Source of the DNA: Methylobacter sp. BlB1
GTDB lineage: Bacteria; Pseudomonadota; Gammaproteobacteria; Methylococcales; Methylomonadaceae
Assembly (NCBI RefSeq): GCF_015476545.1
Contig: NZ_JADMKV010000005.1
Coordinates: 1-64,000 of the forward strand
Length of the DNA: 64,000 nucleotides
Direction: 5' to 3'
Shown: one piece after another, positions 47,392-56,827 of the stretch
Layout: every line of letters starts with the position of its first letter
Numbering within the stretch: position 1 is the stretch's first letter
Program-made: the position numbers and the translations under genes
The notes under the pieces: model-generated
The model's database searches: none
Told to the model about the DNA's origin: nothing
What the model saw: the letters and a program-made list of their open reading frames with translations, nothing else

Positions 47392-48636
47392 TTACTCGTA
47401 ACGTTTAAAAATTATAGATCCGTTAGTGCCGCCAAAACCGAATGAGTTGGATATGGCTATATCAATTTTCATATCTCTGGCGGTATTGGGCACATAATCA
47501 AGATCACATTCTGGGTCTTGATTTTCCAGGTTAATCGTTGGCGGAGCAATCTGATTTTTGATGCTTAAGGCTGTGAGCACGGCTTCAATGCCGCCGGCAG
47601 CGCCTAACAAATGCCCTATCATGGATTTAGTTGAGCTGACAGCAACTTTATAGGCGTGTTCGCCTAAAGCTGCTTTCATTGCCTGGGTTTCTCCGATATC
47701 GCCGGCAGGCGTTGAAGTACCATGCGCATTGATATAATCAACCTGATCCGCATTTATGCCCGCATCACGCAAGGCATTGCGCATGCAGCGAGCTGCACCT
47801 TCGCCCCCTACGGAAGGGGTTGTAATATGATAGGCATCGCCGCTCATGCCATAGCCGACTACTTCAGCATAAATTTTTGCGCCGCGCGCTTTTGCATGTT
47901 CCAGTTCTTCCAGGACAACCACCCCGGAGCCATCGCTCAATACGAAACCATCTCGATCTCTATCCCAAGGGCGACTAGCTGCCTGGGGATTATCATTGCG
48001 GCGTGACAAGGCTTTTGCAGAGGCAAAGCCGCCCATGGCCGTTGGCGAGGTAGTGCAGCGCTCAGCACCACCAGCGACCATAACATCGGCATCGCCGTAT
48101 TTAATTAAACGTGCAGCATCGCCAATATTGTGCGTACCTGTTGAGCAGGCCGTAACAATGGAAAAGTTAGGGCCTTTTAATCCATATTTGATTGAAAGGT
48201 TACCTGAGATCATATTAATAATATTGCCCGGCACAAAGAATGGCGAAATACGACGTGGGCCGCCTTTTTCATAAGTGGCGTAGCATTCTTCAATTCCGGT
48301 AATCCCGCCTATACCTGCACCAATTGCCACGCCAATACGCTCAGCGTTAACCTCGGTGACTTCAATGCCTGAGTCTTCAATAGCCTGGCAGCCGGCAGCG
48401 ATGCCATAATGAATAAAAGCATCCATTCGTTTAGCATCTTTGTCAGGAATATATTGAGTAATGTCGAAATTTCTTATGACGCCGCCAAACGTAGTGGCAA
48501 ATGGAGAAATGTCAAAAGAATCAATTGGAGTGATGCCGCTTCTACCGTTGATAATACCGTCCCAAGTTTCAGCGACAGTGTTAGCTAAAGGCGTGACAGC
48601 GCCTAATCCAGTTATTACGACTCGACGTTTGCTCAA
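47392..48636 (-). CDS. fabF: Beta-ketoacyl-ACP synthase II
   Basis: 414 residues. The active-site Cys is in [11 protein letters not shown], the two His in [13 protein letters not shown] and [11 protein letters not shown], and the start [18 protein letters not shown] is the normal one. The start codon is TTG with only a weak GG upstream and no in-frame ATG before it. It carries out elongation of acyl-ACP chains, including the temperature-sensitive C16:1 to C18:1 step. It follows acpP after a 91-bp gap that contains a stable hairpin. Confidence 0.95.
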   Translation of the reverse strand: MSKRRVVITGLGAVTPLANTVAETWDGIINGRSGITPIDSFDISPFATTFGGVIRNFDITQYIPDKDAKRMDAFIHYGIAAGCQAIEDSGIEVTEVNAERIGVAIGAGIGGITGIEECYATYEKGGPRRISPFFVPGNIINMISGNLSIKYGLKGPNFSIVTACSTGTHNIGDAARLIKYGDADVMVAGGAERCTTSPTAMGGFASAKALSRRNDNPQAASRPWDRDRDGFVLSDGSGVVVLEELEHAKARGAKIYAEVVGYGMSGDAYHITTPSVGGEGAARCMRNALRDAGINADQVDYINAHGTSTPAGDIGETQAMKAALGEHAYKVAVSSTKSMIGHLLGAAGGIEAVLTALSIKNQIAPPTINLENQDPECDLDYVPNTARDMKIDIAISNSFGFGGTNGSIIFKRYE

Positions 48637-48687
48637 TGTAATGTACCGTAAGAAATGTATAGGGAGGTAAGAAAGATTTTATTCTGA

Positions 48688-48719
48688 TTAGTGGATGAAC
48701 GAGAAGGTCCATCCACTAA
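48688..48719 (-). other. Stable hairpin between acpP and fabF
   Basis: TTAGTGGATG-12 nt-CATCCACTAA is a perfect 10-bp stem nine bases after the acpP stop. No clean T-run follows on the minus strand, so it is better seen as an mRNA-protecting or partially terminating structure that would let acpP outnumber fabF. Confidence 0.6.
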
Positions 48720-48727
48720 AAGACAGG

Positions 48728-48964
48728 CTATTGCGCTGCGTTTTTTTCTACGTAATCGATAGCTTGTTGAACAGTTGTAATTTTTTCAGCTTCATCGTCT
48801 GGAATTTCACATTCGAATTCTTCCTCAAGAGCCATAACGAGTTCAACTGTATCCAGAGAATCAGCACCAAGATCATCTACAAATGAAGCATCAGTAGCGA
48901 TATCTTCTTTAACGCCCAATTGCTCAGCTACAATTTTTTTTACTCGTTCTTCAATGTTACTCAT
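48728..48964 (-). CDS. acpP: Acyl carrier protein
   Basis: 78 residues from ATG 48964 ([18 protein letters not shown]); the frame extends five codons further but this is the family start. The phosphopantetheine Ser is in [21 protein letters not shown] highly acidic four-helix bundle that carries acyl chains for FabB/F/G/H and PlsX. It has its own promoter just upstream of it (49078-49107) and a hairpin on each side. Confidence 0.98.
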   Translation of the reverse strand: MSNIEERVKKIVAEQLGVKEDIATDASFVDDLGADSLDTVELVMALEEEFECEIPDDEAEKITTVQQAIDYVEKNAAQ

Positions 48965-49047
48965 AATTATTATCCTCAAACAATGTAAGTTTGTTTGTAT
49001 TTGGTTAGAAACTTACAATAGTATTGTTATTAACTTTACTAGAAATC

Positions 49048-49070
49048 CCGTCTCCGGCAATTCCAGACGG
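49048..49070 (-). other. Hairpin in the acpP leader
   Basis: CCGTCT-11 nt-AGACGG lies just downstream of the acpP -10 box, in the 5' untranslated region, and also 40 bp after the fabG stop. It could be a weak fabG terminator (followed by GATTTCT) or a stabilising 5' structure. Confidence 0.5.
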
Positions 49071-49077
49071 CGGGGGG

Positions 49078-49107
49078 ATTATACTTTATATTGCAAAAAT
49101 CTCACAA
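49078..49107 (-). promoter_or_regulatory. Predicted sigma-70 promoter for acpP
   Basis: On the minus strand TTGTGA and TATAAT are separated by 18 bp, immediately after the fabG stop. E. coli acpP is also transcribed from its own promoter inside the cluster, which fits the need for very high acyl carrier protein levels. Confidence 0.6.
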
Positions 49108-49109
49108 TA

Positions 49110-49838
49110 TTAAGGCATAAACATGCCACCGTTTACATGAATGGTTTCACCGGTGATATAAGCGGCACCTTCTGAAGCCAAAAATGAAACGGCATGGGCG
49201 ATTTCTTTGGCTTCGCCCAGTCGAGCCAAAGGAATAGAAGCTAATAAGGAATTTTTAACGTCCTCACCCAATTCCTTGGTCATGTCGGTATCGATAAACC
49301 CGGGCGCTACCGTATTGATAGTAATATTGCGTGAACCCACTTCTTTAGCCATCGATTTGGCGAAACCGATCATGCCGGCCTTTGCAGCGGCGTAATTTGC
49401 CTGGCCTGCATTGCCTGTAGCGCCAACCACGGACGATATATTGATGATACGCCCTGTTTTTGCCTTCATCATGCCGCGCAACACGGCTTTGCTCATGCGA
49501 AAAACCGAAGTCAAATTCGTATTGATAATATCGTCCCAGTCTTCGTCCTTCATGCGCATGAGTAGGTTATCGCGCGTAATGCCGGCATTGTTGACCAATA
49601 CTGTGGGGGTTCCATACTCATCGGTAACTGTTTTAACAACTTCAGCAATCGATTCAGGATCGGCCACATCAAGTTTTAAGCCTTTGCCGTTTTCACCGAG
49701 ATAAGCAGAAATTAAATCGGCGCCATTATCGGAAGTTGCTGTGCCGACAACAAAAAAACCATCCTCGGCCAATCTTTCGGCGATTGCTCTGCCGATACCT
49801 CGACTGGCGCCTGTCACTAATGCTACTTGCTTAGTCAT
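49110..49838 (-). CDS. fabG: 3-oxoacyl-ACP reductase
   Basis: 242-residue SDR. NADPH loop TGASRGIGRA, NNAG, catalytic Ser in INISSVVGATG, Tyr/Lys in YAAAKAG, and VNTVAPGFIDTDM near the C-terminus. It reduces 3-ketoacyl-ACP in fatty-acid elongation. The start overlaps the fabD stop by 8 nt, so the two are translationally coupled. Confidence 0.97.
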   Translation of the reverse strand: MTKQVALVTGASRGIGRAIAERLAEDGFFVVGTATSDNGADLISAYLGENGKGLKLDVADPESIAEVVKTVTDEYGTPTVLVNNAGITRDNLLMRMKDEDWDDIINTNLTSVFRMSKAVLRGMMKAKTGRIINISSVVGATGNAGQANYAAAKAGMIGFAKSMAKEVGSRNITINTVAPGFIDTDMTKELGEDVKNSLLASIPLARLGEAKEIAHAVSFLASEGAAYITGETIHVNGGMFMP

Positions 49839-50781
49839 TTAACTGCTCCAATACTTTATTTAAAGTCTCCGGGTTATATATAGCCATATGCTCGGCATCT
49901 TTCGCGATGCGCTTGTTTAAGCCAATCAATACCTTGCCGGGGCCGCACTCAACAAAATGGGTAACGCCTTGGTCATGCATAAACTTAATGCTGTCAACCC
50001 AACGCACGGGTTTATAGAGTTGCTCTTTCAGTACGCTTCGAATGACTTCCGATGCACTGTGTGCGGCAACATCTACATTATGAATCAATGTCATTTTAGG
50101 AGCGCTGAGGGCTATATTCTGCAATTGTTCATCCAGTTTTTCGGCCGCTGGCTGCATCAATGCACAGTGAGATGGGACGCTGACCGGTAACTGTACCGCG
50201 CGTTTAGCGCCAGCTTCCTTTGCAGCGGCTATAGCTCTTTCGACAGCCGCTGTATGCCCGGCAATAACAACCTGCCCCGGGGCATTAAAATTAACGGCTG
50301 AGACAACCTCATTTTCTGCCGCCTCCGCACACACTTTGACAACCTGATGGTCTTCAAGCCCCAAAATTGCCGCCATGGCGCCAACGCCCGCAGGCACGGC
50401 TTCCTGCATTAACCGGCCTCTTGCGGCCACCAGTTTTATTCCGTCTTCAAAGGATATTGCGTCCGAACAAACCAGCGCAGTGTATTCGCCAAGGCTATGG
50501 CCCGCCATCCAGGCCGGACGGATATTGCTCTGCTTGCACCAAACTTTCCAGATAGCAACGCCAGCGGCCAACATGGCTGGCTGTGTATTGTGCGTTTGAT
50601 TAAGATCTTCTTCAGGCCCTGAAGATACAATAGACCATAAATCTTTTCCTAATGCATCGGATGCCTGTTCAAAGATCTGTTTTACTTCTGGATAGCTTTC
50701 GGCCAACTCCGACATCATGCCGACGGATTGAGAACCTTGTCCCGGAAAAACAAAAGCCAAATTATAATTTTGCTTGCTCAT
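49831..50781 (-). CDS. fabD: Malonyl-CoA:ACP transacylase
   Basis: 316 residues. The catalytic Ser is in AGHSLGEYTAL, the His in PVSVPSHCALM, and the FVFPGQGSQ start and VECGPGKVLIGLNKRI end are typical. It loads malonyl groups on ACP. It sits between fabH and fabG with a 21-bp gap to fabH. Confidence 0.97.
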   Translation of the reverse strand: MSKQNYNLAFVFPGQGSQSVGMMSELAESYPEVKQIFEQASDALGKDLWSIVSSGPEEDLNQTHNTQPAMLAAGVAIWKVWCKQSNIRPAWMAGHSLGEYTALVCSDAISFEDGIKLVAARGRLMQEAVPAGVGAMAAILGLEDHQVVKVCAEAAENEVVSAVNFNAPGQVVIAGHTAAVERAIAAAKEAGAKRAVQLPVSVPSHCALMQPAAEKLDEQLQNIALSAPKMTLIHNVDVAAHSASEVIRSVLKEQLYKPVRWVDSIKFMHDQGVTHFVECGPGKVLIGLNKRIAKDAEHMAIYNPETLNKVLEQLND

Positions 50782-50802
50782 TAATACGCTTGTTTATAGT
50801 TA

Positions 50803-51771
50803 TTAGTATTTAATTAATGCAGAACCCCATGTAAACCCTGCGCCAAACGCTTCAAGCAACACCACTTGTCCGCGCTGGATGCGGCCGTCACGCACAGCTT
50901 CATTAAATGCGAGAAGCACTGAAGCAGAAGATGTGTTGCCTTGATTTTCAAGCGTTAAAACAACATGATCCATAGGCATTTTTAATTTTTTGGCTGTTGC
51001 TGCAATGATGCGTATGTTAGCCTGATGAGGAACCAGCCAATGCACATCGGATTTCTGCATATTGTTAGCTTCCAGCGTTTCATCAACAATACGGCCTAAT
51101 GTGTTTACGGCGATCTTAAACACTTCGTTGCCGCGCATTCTTACGTAACCGGCCTCGTCTTTATTAAGCTCGGCGGCCGCCTGTGGATTCGGACAGTAAA
51201 GCAGATCTTCATATTCGCCGTCGGAGTGGATATGCGTTGACAAAATGCCGGCTTCATTTGAAGAGCCTAGCAATAGGGCGCCAGCGCCATCACCGAATAA
51301 AACGCAAGTGCCGCGATCAGTCCAGTCAATAATGCGTGAACAGATTTCAGAGCCGACGATAAGCACTTTTTTGGCAGCGCCTGTTTTAATGTATTGATCA
51401 GCAATACTCAAGGCGAATATTGAACCTGAGCAAGCTGCTTGTACATCGAAAGCTACGCAGTTTTTAATGCCTAAACGCTGTTGCAACAGACAGCCTGTGC
51501 TCGGATAAACGCGATCAGGCGTCCCTGTTGCGACAATTATTAAATCAATTTCCTCAGGATCAATTTGTGCCGCATCTATGGCTTGCCTCGCCGCAATTTC
51601 AGCCATGCTTGAAGCCGTTTCATTCGGCCCGGCAATGCGTCGGCTTTTAATGCCGGTGCGTTCATGAATCCAACTATCGGATGTATCTACAGTTTGCGAT
51701 ATATGATCATTCGTGCGAACTTCTTCTGGCAGATATCCGCCGGTACCGATTACTCTTGAATAGCGGATCAT
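50803..51771 (-). CDS. fabH: Beta-ketoacyl-ACP synthase III
   Basis: 322 residues. Catalytic Cys in [15 protein letters not shown], His in PHQANIRII and Asn in [32 protein letters not shown] is the standard start. It condenses acetyl-CoA with malonyl-ACP to begin chains. The start overlaps plsX by 4 nt. Confidence 0.97.
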   Translation of the reverse strand: MIRYSRVIGTGGYLPEEVRTNDHISQTVDTSDSWIHERTGIKSRRIAGPNETASSMAEIAARQAIDAAQIDPEEIDLIIVATGTPDRVYPSTGCLLQQRLGIKNCVAFDVQAACSGSIFALSIADQYIKTGAAKKVLIVGSEICSRIIDWTDRGTCVLFGDGAGALLLGSSNEAGILSTHIHSDGEYEDLLYCPNPQAAAELNKDEAGYVRMRGNEVFKIAVNTLGRIVDETLEANNMQKSDVHWLVPHQANIRIIAATAKKLKMPMDHVVLTLENQGNTSSASVLLAFNEAVRDGRIQRGQVVLLEAFGAGFTWGSALIKY

Positions 51772-52796
51772 GCGCTCTCTCTCCTTGCCAAAGTTTGTTC
51801 AACTTGCTCGCTTATTTTTCTGATAATATCTTTTTTGACTTCAACTTCGGCAAGATGTATGGCTGTTTTAAAAGCCAACACATCGGCTCCTCCATGGCTT
51901 TTGATAACAAGCCCGCGCAATCCCAGAAAGCTGGCGCCGTTATAGAGTCGCGGATCAATGCGCTTTTTGAATGACTTGAGGACCGGGTAAACAAGCAATC
52001 CCGCAAGCTTGGTCAAAATGTTTCTGTTAAAGGCTTCTTTGAGCGCTGTTCCGATCATTTTAGCCGCGCCTTCAATCGATTTCAGCGCAACATTGCCTAC
52101 AAAACCGTCGGCGACAATCAGATCAACTTTAATACTTCCTGCATTTAAAGAATCACCTTCTACATAACCGATATAATTTAACGATGAATTTTCCAGTAAT
52201 TTTGCTGCAGCTTTAACCTGCTCATTACCTTTTACATCTTCCTCCCCAATATTTAGCAGGCCGACTTTCGGGTTCTCAATATTTTCTACGGCTTTAACCA
52301 ATTCGGCGCCCATGACAGCAAACTGAAAAAGATGTTCAGCACTGCAGTCTACGTTTCCCCCGAGGTCAAGCGCGTGGGTATGCCCATAAATTGACGGTAA
52401 AGTAGAAATAATGGCAGGGCGGTCAACGCCTGGAATCATTTTCAGAACAAAACGAGCGGTCGCCATTAACGCACCGGTATTGCCGGCGCTAACGCAGGCA
52501 TCGGCCTGGCCGTCACGAACCAGGTTAATAGCCACCCGCATTGATGAATCTTTCTTGTTCTTTAGCGCCTTGGATGGTGACTCATCCATGCCGACGCACT
52601 GCGACGCATGATGAATAGTGAGTCTATCCTTGAATTCAATTAATGCTTCTGTTAACTGTGGTTTTAAAACAGCTTCATCGCCCACTAAGATCAGTTTTAA
52701 GTCTGGATTGCTTTTCAAACAATCCAATGATGCTGGAATGGTAACTTCAGGACCATGATCCCCGCCCATCGCATCAATCGAAATTGTTAAACTCAC
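51768..52796 (-). CDS. plsX: Phosphate acyltransferase PlsX
   Basis: 342 residues, normal length. [20 protein letters not shown] at the start, [28 protein letters not shown] and [18 protein letters not shown] are the conserved PlsX segments. It makes acyl-phosphate from acyl-ACP for glycerolipid synthesis. It is preceded by a strong terminator after rpmF, so it probably also has a promoter of its own. Confidence 0.96.
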   Translation of the reverse strand: MSLTISIDAMGGDHGPEVTIPASLDCLKSNPDLKLILVGDEAVLKPQLTEALIEFKDRLTIHHASQCVGMDESPSKALKNKKDSSMRVAINLVRDGQADACVSAGNTGALMATARFVLKMIPGVDRPAIISTLPSIYGHTHALDLGGNVDCSAEHLFQFAVMGAELVKAVENIENPKVGLLNIGEEDVKGNEQVKAAAKLLENSSLNYIGYVEGDSLNAGSIKVDLIVADGFVGNVALKSIEGAAKMIGTALKEAFNRNILTKLAGLLVYPVLKSFKKRIDPRLYNGASFLGLRGLVIKSHGGADVLAFKTAIHLAEVEVKKDIIRKISEQVEQTLARRESA

Positions 52797-52820
52797 GCTT
52801 ACGAATGACTCCGGAATTAT

Positions 52821-52850
52821 TATAAAAAGCCGAACCCAATCGGGTTCGGC
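52821..52850 (-). terminator. Rho-independent terminator after rpmF
   Basis: On the minus strand GCCGAACCC-4 nt-GGGTTCGGC (9-bp perfect GC-rich stem) is followed by TTTTTATA. It lies between rpmF and plsX in an otherwise collinear cluster. Confidence 0.9.
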
Positions 52851-52881
52851 ATATCATCATTCTAAAAGGGAGAAAGATTGA

Positions 52882-53064
52882 TTAATCTTCGTCGCCAGTC
52901 GTTACGATTTGGCGACCTTTGAAGAAACCGTCTGGAGTGACGTGGTGACGCAAATGAGTTTCACCTGTCATCGGGTCTTGAGATAATGCTCTGCTGGTTA
53001 AAGCATCATGTGAACGACGTTGACCACGTCTTGAACGTGATACTTTACTTTTTTGTACTGCCAT
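52882..53064 (-). CDS. rpmF: 50S ribosomal protein L32
   Basis: 60 residues starting [22 protein letters not shown], with [17 protein letters not shown]: the proteobacterial zinc-free L32. The start shares one base with the yceD stop (TAATG) and has a good GGAG before it, so YceD and L32 are coupled. Confidence 0.97.
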   Translation of the reverse strand: MAVQKSKVSRSRRGQRRSHDALTSRALSQDPMTGETHLRHHVTPDGFFKGRQIVTTGDED

Positions 53065-53597
53065 TATAAATCTCCAGTTTTTTTAAGTTTGGCTAAGATG
53101 GAAAAAGGATTTTCAGGGGCTGACTGCTCCTCATCAGATAATTGATCTTTCTTGTTAAAGTCTGCATCCGGCACTGAACATGCGTGCTGATGCTTTGGAA
53201 AAGTTGGCAGAGCCAGTAACAACTCGTCTTCAACGATATCCTTAAGAGGTATTTTCTCTTCTTCAATCAATAAAGGTTCATAATCTTCGGGCAATCTATC
53301 TGCTTGATCTATTGAGGTAACAATACCCAGTTTGATGTCAGCACTAACGGGCCATTCCATAGCCTGCAAACAGTTTTGGCATTCAAGTTCCAGAATCGCC
53401 TCTATGTGTCCCTCAATTTTGGCCAGTCTTCCCTCCCGTCCAAAAAAAAGATCAACAGCAACAGTCCCGGCGTCGCTCAGCAGTGATTCCGCTAAACGAT
53501 CCATGCTGTTTAAAGGTATTTTGCCCTTCAATTCAGCTCGCTTATCTGCGAGCTGCAAAGGGTCGACATATTCAGGCAATCGATCTAACATAACCAT
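53064..53597 (-). CDS. yceD: YceD family protein (DUF177), 23S rRNA accumulation factor
   Basis: 177 residues. The core [21 protein letters not shown] and [21 protein letters not shown] is the DUF177 signature. E. coli YceD (RlmK-linked region) is needed for normal 23S rRNA levels. It is the first gene of the yceD-rpmF pair and is divergent from the Maf gene, as in E. coli. Confidence 0.92.
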   Translation of the reverse strand: MVMLDRLPEYVDPLQLADKRAELKGKIPLNSMDRLAESLLSDAGTVAVDLFFGREGRLAKIEGHIEAILELECQNCLQAMEWPVSADIKLGIVTSIDQADRLPEDYEPLLIEEEKIPLKDIVEDELLLALPTFPKHQHACSVPDADFNKKDQLSDEEQSAPENPFSILAKLKKTGDL

Positions 53598-53648
53598 ACA
53601 ATAATATCTGGAATCAATAACTGCGTCAAACTTACAACAATTGGCAAT

Positions 53649-54233
53649 ATGAAAATCAATAACTTAATTCTGGCGTCAAGTTCACCTTATAGACAAGCAT
53701 TATTGAAAAAACTTCATTTGGAATTTAAAGCTATCAGCCCTAAAGTCGATGAAAGACCGCTTGAGCACGAAGCCCCGGAAGCACTCGCATTGCGGTTAGG
53801 GAAATTAAAAGCGCAAGCGCTATGTGAAAAGTACCCCGACCATCTTATTATCGGTTCAGATCAAGTCGCCGTGCTCAATGGCCAACAATTGCACAAGCCT
53901 GGCGGTCGAGCAAGAGCAATAGAGCAACTCCAGGCGGCATCAGGAAATGCCGTTATTTTTTTTACCAGCATCTGCATTATAGACAGCAATACAATGTGTT
54001 GCTTGACTGATTTGGATGTCTGTACCGCCTATTTTAAAACACTGTCATGCCGACAGATTGAACATTATGTCGACCTTGAGAAACCTTACGACTGTGCCGG
54101 CAGCTTTAAGTCTGAAAGTCTGGGAATCGCGTTGTTTGAAAAAATTCAAGGCGATGACCCGAATGCCTTGACGGGCTTACCTTTGATTAAGCTGACTTCC
54201 TTATTGGAGAAATTTGGCGTGCATGTGCTTTAA
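53649..54233 (+). CDS. Maf family nucleotide pyrophosphatase, YceF type
   Basis: 194 residues. ILASSSPYRQALLKKL at the start, SPKVDERPLEHEAPEALALRLGKLKAQAL and IIGSDQVAVLNGQQLHKPGG are the Maf motifs, with the catalytic Asp in GSDQV and the second in the DCAGSFKSESLG region. Position next to yceD and sequence spacing indicate the YceF (m7GTP pyrophosphatase) branch rather than YhdE. Confidence 0.93.
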   Translation: MKINNLILASSSPYRQALLKKLHLEFKAISPKVDERPLEHEAPEALALRLGKLKAQALCEKYPDHLIIGSDQVAVLNGQQLHKPGGRARAIEQLQAASGNAVIFFTSICIIDSNTMCCLTDLDVCTAYFKTLSCRQIEHYVDLEKPYDCAGSFKSESLGIALFEKIQGDDPNALTGLPLIKLTSLLEKFGVHVL

Positions 54234-54301
54234 CGGAAGAATTTTTTAACTGTATTACCTCGAATCATGCAATCCACAGCAAGTTCTCTGGGATAAAACA
54301 C

Positions 54302-54874
54302 TTATCTATTGTAGAGAGCCAAGACCTGTTTTACATAATTGCGTGTTTCAGGGTATGGTGGAATTGATTTGTTATACCGTATAACTGCATTTTCGCCGGC
54401 ATTATAGGCTGCAACAGCCAAGTCCAGGTTCGAATCAAACATTCGCAGTAAATCTTTCAAGTATCGTGTTCCGCCATCAATATTCTGGTCAGGATCGCGG
54501 CGGTCCGTAACACCATAGCGCCTTGCTGTGTCCGGCATTAATTGCATTAGCCCCACTGCTCCGGCCGATGAAACGGCGGCGGCGTCATAGGCCGACTCCG
54601 CTTGAATCACGGCATGCAGCAACTTCTCGTCAACCTGATGCCTGGCGGCAGCCTGAGCTATCATGTCTGCATATCTTTTTCTGTTGACGCTTACAAAAGG
54701 CAGTGCTTTTGCGTAACTCTTGGGTCTTGTTCGAATGATGCGCTTATAGAGGCTGTTTTTAGGGTCATCCGTATAATAGACATGCCCTTCAGGGTCAACA
54801 TATTTATAAACATCAGCCAGAACTTGATTGGACACAAACAAGGCAAACAATAAAACAACAGCGACTCTTATCAT
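54302..54874 (-). CDS. Lytic transglycosylase with DUF4124 domain
   Basis: 190 residues with a Sec signal (residues 1-20, VLLFALFVSNQVLAD). DUF4124 (VYKYVDPEGHVYYTDDP) is followed by an SLT/LysM-type soluble transglycosylase domain with the catalytic Glu in AVIQAESAYDAAAVSSAGAVGLMQLMP and the conserved YNAGENAVIRYNKSIPPYPETRNYV. It cleaves peptidoglycan in the periplasm. It is convergent with the Maf gene and stands alone. Confidence 0.92.
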   Translation of the reverse strand: MIRVAVVLLFALFVSNQVLADVYKYVDPEGHVYYTDDPKNSLYKRIIRTRPKSYAKALPFVSVNRKRYADMIAQAAARHQVDEKLLHAVIQAESAYDAAAVSSAGAVGLMQLMPDTARRYGVTDRRDPDQNIDGGTRYLKDLLRMFDSNLDLAVAAYNAGENAVIRYNKSIPPYPETRNYVKQVLALYNR

Positions 54875-54939
54875 TTTTGTTATTTTTCCTAGTCAGATTC
54901 AAAACTGCATGCGCAGCATCTCTGGCAAACCAATACCAA

Positions 54940-54965
54940 CATAGCCCCATCGGTATAGGGCTATG
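54940..54965. other. Hairpin downstream of the MutS-like gene
   Basis: CATAGCCC-10 nt-GGGCTATG pairs perfectly over 8 bp. On the minus strand no T-run follows, so it is a structured 3' region rather than a classic terminator. Confidence 0.4.
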
Positions 54966-55044
54966 CGAGAAAAACGGATATTGATTTACTGTCCTTATAA
55001 GGATAGTAAAAACTTGATTACACTGCCAGAAGCAGAACAATTTT

Positions 55045-56646
55045 TTACTTGGAATCGGACAGATAGTTGTCTATATCTTCTTTTGAAAAGCCTATCTTTT
55101 TAGCAACGCGATCAGCATGACTGATGCGGGAAATGCCGGGGATAAGTTTATAAGTCGGCGCATCATTAGAAAACTCGACTTGTTTGGGCAGACCTACGCC
55201 TTTACTGACAAAACTATCGACAAGCTGATGATTATGAGTGATTAATACGGTGCTGTTGCCTTTTCGATAAAATCCGTTAAGCACATTGGCAGAAGATTCC
55301 ATCTTTTCCTCAAACGTCGTACCTTCGGACAACTCATCCAGCACAACCAGACTTTTAGCCGTGGTTGCTAAAAAAATATCTTTAGTTCTTTTCAATTCAG
55401 TACCAAAGCGCCCTTCCCCGTCATCCAAATGACTAATTTCCGGCACCTGATAAAAAATTCTGTCCGCTACGGTAAGGGTTGCGGATTTGGCGGGCACATA
55501 ACATCCTATTTGCGCCAGTAATTGGATTTGAGTGACGGTTTTACAAAATGCGGTTTTACCCCCGCTATTAGGGCCTGTTACCAGGACCAATTTGTCATCT
55601 TCCAAAACAAAATCATTACCGACATATTGGGGATTTTGCTTGCCCAAAACCGGGTTTCTGGCATCGACAAGATTGATGCGATGGTGGTCGGCCTCAACCA
55701 GTTTCGGCAGAACCATATCGCCGCCAAACGCATCGGCAAATTTTATAAATGAGAGCAATTCATCTAATTGCCCCAACGCATCCAGTGTTTCACCAACCGT
55801 CTGTGAGTTTTTAAACTCATTTCTTAACGGGATAATACAACTGTCTCGGTCGAACCCTCCTACTACCGGAAAATAAACCAGTAATAAAGGGATAAAAAAG
55901 ATGGAAAGGGTTGGAATGACTTCCACTGAAATCCGGAACATATCCGTCGGAAACAGATGTGCCAGCACCCAGATAATGCCGAAAACCAGCGCCAGCAAGA
56001 GCGGCTTGAAGATACGAGGTCTGAATATGATGGCCGGAGAAAATGAGCCTTCTCTCTCCCGTTTGGATCGAATGCCGTTTTCAGTAATATAGGCAGGGCC
56101 TTCCATCAATGAATAAGACCGGGTTTCTGCAAAAGCTTTTATTTTTTCAAAAATGCTTGCGAGATAGCGGCTCCTGGGTGCTTCACTGCTCTGAATCTGG
56201 TCAACCAGCTCAAGCATAAGGCGAATGCCTCTTTTATACTGCAAATAACCGTAACCTTCGATTTCATGTTCTTCCCTGGCTGTACCAAAGGACCCGAGGA
56301 ATTCGCCGAACAAAAGCAGATAAAAGTTTTTCTCATGCGCCGTTGCGTTTTGCACGATGCGCTCGATGTTGTCTTTTAATGACGGGTTATTGCAAAGTTC
56401 CTCGACGGCTTCCTGCTTTGCCTGAATATCCTCCATAACGTCCAGCGGCTGTGTTAAAGAGCGAAACAGGACTGCTTGCCCAACCAGAGTTGATGCATAA
56501 TTAATGGCATCAAACACTTCGTTGACCTCGATCGTATTGAAGGAGCGCTCATCAATGACACCCTCGCCGGTCTTCAGCGGTTTGCTGGACTGAACAGTAG
56601 GCCAAATAACATCCTGCCAGCTTTGTAATATGGTTTCTTTCATCAC
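55045..56646 (-). CDS. Membrane-anchored MutS-family ATPase
   Basis: 533 residues. The C-terminal part is a complete MutS ATPase: Walker A TGPNSGGKT (357-365), Walker B LVVLDE (433-438) followed by LSEGT, and H-loop TH at 470-471. Helices before it match the MutS core (domain III). The mismatch-binding domain I and connector domain II are absent. Between the core halves are two membrane helices (about 212-231 and 243-263). This layout fits the poorly characterised membrane MutS-like proteins rather than canonical MutS or MutS2; there is no Smr nuclease domain. Role unknown, possibly DNA or membrane remodelling. It is upstream of the transglycosylase gene and separate from the hemH-folE-dusA run. 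Confidence 0.87.
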   Translation of the reverse strand: MMKETILQSWQDVIWPTVQSSKPLKTGEGVIDERSFNTIEVNEVFDAINYASTLVGQAVLFRSLTQPLDVMEDIQAKQEAVEELCNNPSLKDNIERIVQNATAHEKNFYLLLFGEFLGSFGTAREEHEIEGYGYLQYKRGIRLMLELVDQIQSSEAPRSRYLASIFEKIKAFAETRSYSLMEGPAYITENGIRSKREREGSFSPAIIFRPRIFKPLLLALVFGIIWVLAHLFPTDMFRISVEVIPTLSIFFIPLLLVYFPVVGGFDRDSCIIPLRNEFKNSQTVGETLDALGQLDELLSFIKFADAFGGDMVLPKLVEADHHRINLVDARNPVLGKQNPQYVGNDFVLEDDKLVLVTGPNSGGKTAFCKTVTQIQLLAQIGCYVPAKSATLTVADRIFYQVPEISHLDDGEGRFGTELKRTKDIFLATTAKSLVVLDELSEGTTFEEKMESSANVLNGFYRKGNSTVLITHNHQLVDSFVSKGVGLPKQVEFSNDAPTYKLIPGISRISHADRVAKKIGFSKEDIDNYLSDSK

Positions 56647-56827
56647 TTTAGCTCTTTATTTTTACCGGGACTCTAAAAACTATAATCGCCGCGAAAACGC
56701 CGGATAGCATGATGTTTTTTTATTCGAGACATCAATCTCTTGCTCACGCCAATGCAGGCAAAAGAAAGGCTGCGCGTTAAGCGATATATTGCACAGATTG
56801 AATCGTACCCTTTTATGCCGATAATTT

